A stretch of DNA of 37,500 nucleotides from Oligoflexia bacterium (lineage in GTDB: Bacteria > Bdellovibrionota > UBA1018), in NCBI GenBank assembly GCA_014376785.1, contig JACMQW010000030.1, forward strand, positions 1-37,500, read 5' to 3'. The position numbers and the translations under genes are program-made. The notes under the pieces were generated by a model, which worked only from the letters and a program-made list of their open reading frames with translations, was not told the origin of the DNA and did no database searches. Below are positions 1 through 5,850 of this stretch, one piece after another. The first letter of the stretch is position 1. Every line of letters starts with the position of its first letter.

Positions 1-597
1 GCTTATGGATTTCGTCAGGCAGTGAGGAACCACGTAAACTTTACGAAAGACATCGATGGAATCGACAAGGTCGGAAAGAACATCGGCGTGGCGGCGCCAC
101 GCGACCAGCCGTTCACCGCGGACGATTACGCCTGGTTCGAAGAAATCGCTGTCGACGTTTCCCACCTTACTCCCCGGTTTTTGAATATCGGCGGAAGGTT
201 TCGGGAACTGGAGTTGATCGAGGTTCGTGCGAAGGAAAGGGGGTGGCGGACGATGACCATTCTCGACTACCCAGCACACTCTCGGTACATCCTCCCTTTC
301 GTTGAAAAAGTGAGAATCAATGTATTGGAAGTGCAGACGAAGGCGCCGACGATCCCCATTTTTTCCAGCTTTAGTTTAAAGCCGTTGAGTGATCCGGAAG
401 AGATCAGTCGTGAATTTATTTTAAGCATCACTCAGACGCTGCATTGGGACGCAGCGGTAGTGAAACTTGTCCAAGATCATGGCGTCACTCGTTTTGTGAA
501 CATCGGCCCTTGCCGCAGTCTAACTGCGATGATGAAAGACATTCCGGTCGTCGTTGAAACCGTAGAGGCGGATGCACTGCTTAGCAGTAACTTTTAG
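1..597 (+). CDS. fabD: FabD-like acyl-carrier-protein malonyltransferase, C-terminal part (5' end off the window)
   Basis: The reading frame is open to base 1, and the internal GTG at 22 is not needed as a start, so this is the 3' part of a longer gene. Known FabD proteins are about 300 aa and move malonyl from CoA to ACP in the cytoplasm; about 198 aa are visible here. The visible part has the family's catalytic-His context (Y-P-A-H-S, His about 86 residues after the GTG, where FabD has PFHS). It also has the typical ending: a T-L-H-W-D-A-A-V segment, then V-T-R-F-V-N-I-G-P, the counterpart of the FabD VxRFVExGPG motif. The active-site GHSxGE serine would lie upstream and cannot be seen. The glycine after GP is replaced by Cys (GPCRSLT). 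An acyltransferase of another pathway is possible. Confidence 0.7.
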   Translation, partial: AYGFRQAVRNHVNFTKDIDGIDKVGKNIGVAAPRDQPFTADDYAWFEEIAVDVSHLTPRFLNIGGRFRELELIEVRAKERGWRTMTILDYPAHSRYILPFVEKVRINVLEVQTKAPTIPIFSSFSLKPLSDPEEISREFILSITQTLHWDAAVVKLVQDHGVTRFVNIGPCRSLTAMMKDIPVVVETVEADALLSSNF

Positions 598-607
598 TAG
601 TGATCTA

Positions 608-621
608 AACCGAAAGCGGTT
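608..621. terminator. Short hairpin between convergent genes, possible weak bidirectional terminator
   Basis: AACCG-aaag-CGGTT forms a 5-bp stem with a tetraloop between the stop codons of the FabD-like gene and dbpA. On the minus strand the stem is followed by TTT only, so the U-tract is poor. The position fits a terminator better than the sequence does. Confidence 0.3.
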
Positions 622-632
622 CTTCCTCGGGC

Positions 633-2078
633 TTATTGGACTAAGTGGATCCGAAACTTGCGACCCTTGATCTTTCCATCTGTCAGCGCCTGGAGCGCAT
701 CGCGGGCCACGTGCTTAGCGACCGCAACATAAGCGAAGCGATCATGAATCTCGATCTTTCCAACGTCTTTAGCCGCTAATCCTCCGGCTTCGCCCGTGAG
801 AGCGCCCAGAATATCCCCCGGACGAACTTTGTCTTTTCGGCCACCGGAAATATGAAGCGTTTCCATTTTGGCTTCCGCGCCGGCTTCTCCGAGTTCTTCG
901 GTCATGAGGGCGACTTCGACGCCTTCTAAATTCGAGACTTTCTCGCGGATAAACGTGACCCCAGTTTGTTCTTCGAGATCCCTTACGCGCGCAGCTTGCT
1001 TCGGAAGAACCAAGGAGATTGCGATTCCTTTTTTGCCTGCTCTTCCGGTTCGCCCGATGCGGTGAGTGTAGACATCTGGAGTGGAGGGAAGATCGAAATT
1101 GTAAACAGCGTCGAGATTCTCGACATCGATCCCTCTGGCCGCGACGTCGGTTGCGATGAGCAGCCGCGTGCTCCCGTTCCGAAATTTCGCCATCACGCGG
1201 TCACGTTCGAATTGCTCGAGGTCTCCGTGGATCGCTTCCGCGCTGACTCCGTGGTTTGAGAGGGTGCGAGCCAGTTCGGCACAAGTTGCTTTCAAATTAC
1301 AGAAGATGATCGCGGATCCCGTCGCATTCTTCTTCAGTAGATAGACCAGCGTTTTGAACTTATCGTCGAGCTCTGCTTCGTAAATGTACTGCTGGATTTG
1401 GGGAGCACGTTCGCCCGCCTCGTCTGCGATTGTCACGCGGACAGGGCTTTTTTGATAGGCTCGGGACATGGCCTCGATCATGCGCGGAAAAGTCGCAGAA
1501 AAAAGGACGGTTTGCCGATTCGTCGGAGTCTGCGAAAGAATGTGCTCCATGTCTTCTTGGAAGCCCATATCGAGCATCCGATCCGCTTCGTCCAGCACCA
1601 CGGTCTTCACAGAGCGAAGATCGAGCGTGCGGCGGGAGAGGTGATCGATGATTCTGCCAGGGGTACCGACTGCGATGTGAACGCCTTTTTCGAGGGCTCC
1701 AAGTTGGGTAAAAAGAGGAGAGCCTCCGGCGAGGATGAGGACTTGGAGGCCGGCATGGCGGCGGCCGAGTTTCCTGATTTCGCGTGCGACTTGGGTGCAG
1801 AGTTCCCGAGTCGGGCAGAGGATCAGGGCTTGAAGCTGGCGCCGTCCCCGCAGATCGAGATTTTCAAGGATCGGGAGACTGAAAGCAGCCGTCTTGCCAC
1901 TGCCTGTTTTCGATTGGCCGATGAGGTCTCGACCTTCGAGCAACTTCGGGATCGATTGGGCTTGGATCGGTGTGAGCTTTTCGTACCCAAGTTCGCGAAC
2001 CACCTCGAGGATTTCGGCCGAAAAAGGGAGGGAGCTGAATTCAAGCGAAAGGGCGGACGAGGTCGGAGTGGCAGTCAT
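633..2078 (-). CDS. dbpA: DEAD-box RNA helicase DbpA (23S rRNA-directed)
   Basis: 481 aa. The N-terminal Q-motif region (about 14-44) ends in TPIQAQSIP. Walker A is SKTGSGKT (56-63), the DEAD box is at 163-166 and SAT at 194-196, and motif VI HRIGRTGR is at 339-346, so both RecA domains are complete. The last about 75 residues match the DbpA RNA-binding domain, with R-P-G-D-I-L-G-A-L-T-G then D-V-G-K-I-E-I and finally G-K-I-K-G-R-K. In the known family this domain binds hairpin 92 of 23S rRNA, and the enzyme acts in late 50S assembly. The gene is monocistronic here, convergent with the FabD-like gene and divergent from the small ORF at 2169. DEAD-box calling is certain; the C-terminal domain makes DbpA more likely than RhlE or SrmB. 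Confidence 0.92.
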   Translation of the reverse strand: MTATPTSSALSLEFSSLPFSAEILEVVRELGYEKLTPIQAQSIPKLLEGRDLIGQSKTGSGKTAAFSLPILENLDLRGRRQLQALILCPTRELCTQVAREIRKLGRRHAGLQVLILAGGSPLFTQLGALEKGVHIAVGTPGRIIDHLSRRTLDLRSVKTVVLDEADRMLDMGFQEDMEHILSQTPTNRQTVLFSATFPRMIEAMSRAYQKSPVRVTIADEAGERAPQIQQYIYEAELDDKFKTLVYLLKKNATGSAIIFCNLKATCAELARTLSNHGVSAEAIHGDLEQFERDRVMAKFRNGSTRLLIATDVAARGIDVENLDAVYNFDLPSTPDVYTHRIGRTGRAGKKGIAISLVLPKQAARVRDLEEQTGVTFIREKVSNLEGVEVALMTEELGEAGAEAKMETLHISGGRKDKVRPGDILGALTGEAGGLAAKDVGKIEIHDRFAYVAVAKHVARDALQALTDGKIKGRKFRIHLVQ

Positions 2079-2138
2079 GGGCAGTGCTTAGCACGAAATC
2101 GCTCAAGTTCAGGGGTAATTTTGCAGTAAGTCATTGTT

Positions 2139-2153
2139 CCCCGGCAGCCGGGG
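2139..2153. promoter_or_regulatory. GC-rich hairpin in the dbpA / 2169 divergent intergenic region
   Basis: CCCCGG-cag-CCGGGG is a perfect 6-bp inverted repeat with a 3-nt loop, 15 bases before the ATG at 2169. It could be an operator between the two divergent genes or a leader hairpin. No T-run follows, so a terminator is unlikely. Confidence 0.35.
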
Positions 2154-2168
2154 GTGTAAACGGCTTTT

Positions 2169-2441
2169 ATGGAAGAATTTGATGAGATGGAACGGGATAT
2201 GGAGCGAGATATGGAACAGTTGGATAATGTGCCGATCAATCACATCCCCTACGTTTCGGTCGGATCGGTCACGAAGCAAATCATGGCGATCAATCCCTCC
2301 CTTTCTGCCCATGACATCATGGCTATTGTCCGCGAGTCGATTTCCACGCAAGGCGAACGGGCAGGCGAGTTTGCCGCTTCCGAAACGATTAACGTCGAAA
2401 AAGCTCTCGAGCTTGCGCGTGCATCCCTCAAAAGTCATTGA
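2169..2441 (+). CDS. Small acidic hypothetical protein
   Basis: 90 aa, no family recognised. The N-terminus is strongly acidic and repetitive (MEEFDEMERDMERDMEQ), followed by a mixed helical segment without signal peptide or TM helix. It is probably a cytoplasmic protein or a partner protein. Its 3' end overlaps the likely start of the methyltransferase-fold gene by about 23 nt, which suggests translational coupling. I prefer this frame for 2169-2441 over the overlapping frame, because the latter encodes Arg/Ser/Trp-rich sequence typical of a shadow there. No clear Shine-Dalgarno precedes the ATG. Confidence 0.6.
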   Translation: MEEFDEMERDMERDMEQLDNVPINHIPYVSVGSVTKQIMAINPSLSAHDIMAIVRESISTQGERAGEFAASETINVEKALELARASLKSH

Positions 2442-3108
2442 GTGTACGGACGCCGTAGAGTGGTTGAAAAATCAGCCGGTACTCGAAGGGTGTTCCCTCA
2501 TCGCGTCTCTCCCCGATGTCTCTGAGTTTCCGAAACTCACGTTAGAGGACTGGAAGGGTTGGTTCACGGAAACCGCCGCATTGATCTTGTCGAAGACTCC
2601 GCCGATCGGCGCCACCCTTTTCTTCCAGTCTGATGTGAAGGTCGATGGAGTCTGGATCGACAAAGCGTACCTCATTCAGAAAGCCGCAGAGTCCCTCGGC
2701 CACTCCCAACTCTGGCATAAAATTTTCTGCCGGGCTGATCCGGGCAGTGTCACGTACGGGCGTCCGGCGTACTCGCATCTCCTTTGTTTTTCGCAGACTT
2801 TACGAGCAGACGTTTCGCGTTCCACTGCGGATGTGATTCCGGATCTGGGTGAGAAAACATGGGTTCGGGGCATGGGAATGCGCGCCTGCGAATTCGCTGT
2901 GAAATTCACCGCCGACGAAACTCGCACTCGCACTCTCGTGAATCCGTTTTGCGGTCACGCCGGCGTGCTCGCCGTTGCAAACGCTTATGGATTAAACGCG
3001 ATTGGAATCGAGCGCAGTCCGAAGCGGGCGGAGGCTGCTCGTGAACTGTGCTTATCGGCAAATAGGGAGAATTGGGAAATGGGAAAACGAGAAGGTCGGA
3101 GGGAATAA
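2419..3108 (+). CDS. Permuted (beta-class-like) SAM-dependent methyltransferase fold protein with atypical motif IV
   Basis: About 229 aa from the GTG at 2419 (TTG at 2413 is an alternative); the frame is open further upstream but overlaps the previous gene. The SAM-binding motif I lies near the C-terminus: N-P-F-C-G-H-A-G (about 175-182), then G-L-N-A-I-G-I-E at the end of the next strand. That order resembles beta-class DNA amino-methyltransferases, where motif IV comes first. At the expected motif IV position (about 27-36) the sequence reads LIASLPDVSE rather than DPPY, followed by W-K-G-W-F and a G-A-T-L-F-F strand. A central G-R-P-A-Y-S-H-L-L-C segment looks like a conserved core. Substrate unknown; no restriction enzyme is adjacent, so a housekeeping RNA or DNA modification, or a non-canonical catalytic motif, is possible. 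Confidence 0.65.
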   Translation: MHPSKVIECTDAVEWLKNQPVLEGCSLIASLPDVSEFPKLTLEDWKGWFTETAALILSKTPPIGATLFFQSDVKVDGVWIDKAYLIQKAAESLGHSQLWHKIFCRADPGSVTYGRPAYSHLLCFSQTLRADVSRSTADVIPDLGEKTWVRGMGMRACEFAVKFTADETRTRTLVNPFCGHAGVLAVANAYGLNAIGIERSPKRAEAARELCLSANRENWEMGKREGRRE

Positions 3109-3111
3109 CGG

Positions 3112-3339
3112 ATGCCGAAACTCGATCCATTCACGCAGAAAAGGTTAGAGCGGTTTATTGAAGATTTCCGTCGCGCAAACGGTGAACTCCCTACGCTGGA
3201 AGAACTCGCAAAATCGGGGTTTGATCGGAGCTGCGTGGACGCGGCCGTAAGACAAGAAGTCATCGTCGAGTTCTATGTCACCCTGACGAATGGAGTGATC
3301 AAAAAGGGCTATAAACTATTCGTAAAAGACCCGTTTTAA
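3112..3339 (+). CDS. Small hypothetical protein
   Basis: 75 aa, family not recognised. The start is supported by GGAGGGA just upstream, inside the end of the methyltransferase gene, so the two are probably co-transcribed. The sequence is charged and predicted helical (residues 5-25, then E-L-P-T-L-E-E-L-A) with a beta-like end (I-V-E-F-Y-V-T-L), reminiscent of a small helix-turn-helix or winged-helix fold; that is only an impression. Its TAA overlaps the stop of the convergent ygiD gene. Confidence 0.6.
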   Translation: MPKLDPFTQKRLERFIEDFRRANGELPTLEELAKSGFDRSCVDAAVRQEVIVEFYVTLTNGVIKKGYKLFVKDPF

Positions 3340-4154
3340 CGAAGTCCAAAGCTGAAACTCAGCATCGAAATCGCCCCGTTTTGGATGCCCTCATACTCGA
3401 TCGCCATTTTATCTTTTTCATCGCTCGCGCCGAGTGCGTAGAGGAGAGGAAGGTAATGGTCTAAGGTTGGAACGCTAAAACGCGCGGCCTCGGTGTCCGA
3501 AACTTCGCTGCAAAGGGGGCGGAAGTCGCGAGCGCGAACTTTCGATTGGATCCAAGCATCGAATTCGAGCGCCCATTTCGAGGGCGGAGCATCCGGGCTC
3601 CAGTCGAGCTTCCGTAAGTTATGCACCACATTCCCGCTGCCGATGATTAAGACGCCGTGCTCGCGCAATACGCGTAGTTTTTCACCAAGCGCTAGATGGA
3701 ATTCGGGTAATTCTGCCATGTCGATACTGAGTTGGATCACCGGTACATCAGCGTCTGGATAGAGGTGGCAGAGAACCGACCAAGCCCCATGATCGAGTCC
3801 CCAAGCATGGTCATCGATTTGAATCGTGGGATCATTCATCAAAGTTTGAATCAGCTTCGCCGTCTCTGGACTGCCGGGAGCGGGATACTCAAAAGTAGAG
3901 AGTTTCTCAGGGAAGCCGTAAAAATCGTGAATCGTTTTCGGGCGAGCCATGTGAGTCACCCAAGTTCCTGCGCTCAACCAATGCGCAGAAATGCACACAA
4001 TCGCTTTCGGTCTGGGAATTTCTCGTCCGAGTTTTACGAGCGTCCGAGTAAAAGGATTATCTTCGACCGCGTTCATCGGAGAACCGTGCCCAATGAAGAG
4101 GACGGGTGATCGATTTCCGCTAGGAGAAGAAAGACCGGAAGGATGATGGCTCAT
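3336..4154 (-). CDS. ygiD: 4,5-DOPA dioxygenase extradiol (YgiD/LigB-like, class III extradiol dioxygenase)
   Basis: 272 aa, near the usual length of about 260-270. Diagnostic motifs are GHGSPMNA (His23), ISAHW (His58), G-L-D-H-G-A-W (His122), G-S-G-N-V-V-H-N-L (His178) and L-D-H-Y-L-P-L-L (His233). The family is a cytoplasmic, metal-dependent ring-cleaving enzyme of the LigB superfamily; bacterial YgiD cleaves L-DOPA and related catechols in vitro, but its natural substrate is unclear. The first about 15 residues (Ser/Pro-rich) precede the family core, so a later start is possible, although no other ATG is close. The gene stands alone, convergent with the 75-aa ORF with a 4-bp stop overlap. 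Confidence 0.9.
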   Translation of the reverse strand: MSHHPSGLSSPSGNRSPVLFIGHGSPMNAVEDNPFTRTLVKLGREIPRPKAIVCISAHWLSAGTWVTHMARPKTIHDFYGFPEKLSTFEYPAPGSPETAKLIQTLMNDPTIQIDDHAWGLDHGAWSVLCHLYPDADVPVIQLSIDMAELPEFHLALGEKLRVLREHGVLIIGSGNVVHNLRKLDWSPDAPPSKWALEFDAWIQSKVRARDFRPLCSEVSDTEAARFSVPTLDHYLPLLYALGASDEKDKMAIEYEGIQNGAISMLSFSFGLR

Positions 4155-4214
4155 GGATTATCTTTAGCAGAGATTTTTCAGGGCGCGGCATTGCGTTTGC
4201 GAAGGTCGAAGGCT

Positions 4215-4239
4215 ATGTCCGGGCCAGGAGTCCGGACAT
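4215..4239 (+). promoter_or_regulatory. Leader hairpin carrying the Shine-Dalgarno in its loop
   Basis: ATGTCCGG and CCGGACAT form a perfect 8-bp stem around a 9-nt loop that contains AGGAG (4226-4230). The start codon of the nuclease gene begins 2 bases after the stem. SD-to-ATG spacing along the strand is 10 nt, but 8 of those bases are in the stem. The structure could expose or block the SD, or be a protein-binding site or DNA operator. The inverted repeat is seen directly; regulation is inferred. Confidence 0.5.
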
Positions 4240-4240
4240 C

Positions 4241-4756
4241 ATGGCTAAAATTTTAAGTTCTCAGAAAAAGTCCGCACGGGTCGTCCTTTTCTTGCTCGCG
4301 ATTCACCTCGTTCCCGCCCGTGCCGGAACCGAGCGAGACCGTGGGATCCCGATCGGTCCAGACCCCCGCCTGACGCCTGGTGCCCTCTGCCGAGATGGAC
4401 GAAGTCATCGCTATCCGGAACGCATTCTCTACTGTGATCGCGCGGTCGATCATGAGGACCGAGTCCAAATCGTCTTTGCCTATAATTCCGCTGGATACCG
4501 AATCGACCCAAAAAAACATAAAGAGTTTAAAATCGATCACCTCATTCCTCTCTGCGTGGGGGGGAGTAATGACCATGAGAACCTCTGGCCACAGCACGAA
4601 TCTATTTACGAGATCACTGATCCGCTGGAGCCGGCGATTTGCGAGAAAATGTTCGAAGGCCGCTTAAAACAGAAGGAAGCCGTGGAGCTTGTGATCCGAG
4701 GGAAGCGGCACTTGAGTGAAGTGCGCCGCATTATGCATTACCTCGATACGCTTTAA
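4241..4756 (+). CDS. Secreted HNH-type nuclease-like protein
   Basis: 171 aa. Residues 1-28 are a Sec-type signal peptide: basic KK..R, then a hydrophobic stretch, ending V-P-A-R-A-G. The HNH-like core is at about 98-119: I-D-H-L-I-P-L, G-G-S-N-D, N-L-W-P-Q-H. The candidate catalytic His is H100, with N114 and H119 as further HNH positions. Cys50 and Cys65 could form a disulfide, consistent with export. The family fits small periplasmic or extracellular HNH nucleases; in a predator it could degrade prey nucleic acid, but nothing here proves that. Translation may be controlled by the hairpin ending 2 bases before the ATG. It is a single gene about 45 bp ahead of the MBL exonuclease. Confidence 0.75.
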   Translation: MAKILSSQKKSARVVLFLLAIHLVPARAGTERDRGIPIGPDPRLTPGALCRDGRSHRYPERILYCDRAVDHEDRVQIVFAYNSAGYRIDPKKHKEFKIDHLIPLCVGGSNDHENLWPQHESIYEITDPLEPAICEKMFEGRLKQKEAVELVIRGKRHLSEVRRIMHYLDTL

Positions 4757-4800
4757 AAACCGGGGTTGAGCTATCTTCCCCAGAGGCGTATATTCTACGT

Positions 4801-5850
4801 ATGTCGTTCGCTTCTCCGCCCCTGATCGCGCTGACCGACAAAGGTCTTTTCTGCGCGGAAGGAGGCTTTTACATCGATCCGAAATGCGCCGTCGATGTGG
4901 CGGTCGTCACTCATGCCCACAGTGACCACGCCCGGAGAGGGAGTCGTCAGTACATTTGCGCTTCTAGCGGAGTCGGTCTCTTGCGCAGCCGACTCGGCCA
5001 TAAAATAGAGGCTCGAGGAATCGCTTTCGGAGAAGTCATTCAACTGGGTTCGGTGAAAGTGAGTCTCCATCCGGCGGGTCATATTCTCGGATCCGCTCAG
5101 GTGCGAGTCGAGAAGGATGGTGAAGTTTGGGTTGCCTCAGGCGATTATAAGCGAGACCCCGATCCGAGCTGTGAGCCTTTCGAGAGCGTGGCTTGCGATA
5201 CCTTTATTACCGAAGCGACGTTCGGTACTCCGAAATTTTCATGGGACCGAAATGCGACCCATGGACAGGATTTAGCAAACTGGTGGGAAGAAGCGGCCTT
5301 AGCGGGAAAGAATTGTGTCTTATTTGGTTACTCACTGGGGAAAGCCCAACGGGTGCTCGCCGAACTTGCGCCTCACGCGAAAAGGCCGGTTTTAATTTAC
5401 GAAACGATCGTGGAACTGACGGAGTGTTACCGGAGCGAAGGCCGAAATCTAGCGCCGACCCGAGAACTTCGTTCGGCAATCGCCGAGGTCGAAAAAACCG
5501 GAGAGGCTCTTTGCGGGGAATTTATTCTCGCGCCTCCGTCCATTAAAGACGAAAGTTGGGCGAGTGCACTCGGCGCTTTTGAGACCGCGTTTGCCTCAGG
5601 CTGGATGCATGGACGGTCCCATTTTTTCGGAGGTCGATACGATCGCGGATTTGTGCTCTCTGATCATGCAGACTGGGCAGGATTAAACGAAACAATTGCC
5701 GAATGTGGGGCGAAGCGTGTTTTCGTTCAACACCGAAATGGAAGTTTGGTTCGGCACCTGCGAGGGCGTGGCATCGAGGCCCATCCAGAAGAAATGTTGA
5801 TCGTCGAAAATTTTGCGCGACTTCCGGGTATGAATTTGAGGCTCTTCTGA
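4801..5850 (+). CDS. MBL-fold DNA exonuclease of the ligase-associated type (SNM1/CPSF-like)
   Basis: 349 aa, normal length for the ligase-associated exonuclease family. The metallo-beta-lactamase motif is T-H-A-H-S-D-H-A (about 37-44), followed by a metal-ligand His in H-P-A-G-H-I-L-G-S (about 90), Asp in S-G-D-Y-K, the E-A-T-F-G segment and the late D-H-A-D-W motif (about 300), as in SNM1/CPSF-type nucleases. In other bacteria this family sits beside an ATP-dependent DNA ligase and an Lhr-type helicase; neither is next to it here. Instead it abuts a nuclease-helicase fusion, the next ORF beginning at or just after its stop. It probably acts on DNA ends in the cytoplasm. Confidence 0.85.
   Translation: MSFASPPLIALTDKGLFCAEGGFYIDPKCAVDVAVVTHAHSDHARRGSRQYICASSGVGLLRSRLGHKIEARGIAFGEVIQLGSVKVSLHPAGHILGSAQVRVEKDGEVWVASGDYKRDPDPSCEPFESVACDTFITEATFGTPKFSWDRNATHGQDLANWWEEAALAGKNCVLFGYSLGKAQRVLAELAPHAKRPVLIYETIVELTECYRSEGRNLAPTRELRSAIAEVEKTGEALCGEFILAPPSIKDESWASALGAFETAFASGWMHGRSHFFGGRYDRGFVLSDHADWAGLNETIAECGAKRVFVQHRNGSLVRHLRGRGIEAHPEEMLIVENFARLPGMNLRLF

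Noticed and set aside
1398-2129. A 243-aa open frame on the + strand inside dbpA
   Set aside because: It is antisense to the conserved helicase motifs, its product is Arg/Ser/Glu-rich without a recognisable domain, and several overlapping frames occur there as well.
2134-2418. Longer N-terminus for the methyltransferase-fold gene (ATG at 2134)
   Set aside because: These residues are Trp/Arg/Ser-rich shadow sequence of the 90-aa ORF in another frame; the recognisable domain begins after about 2430.
5703-5846. ATG at 5703 as start of the helicase
   Set aside because: It would overlap the conserved end of the MBL exonuclease by 148 bp, and the extra residues are Arg/Trp-rich without similarity to the nuclease domain.
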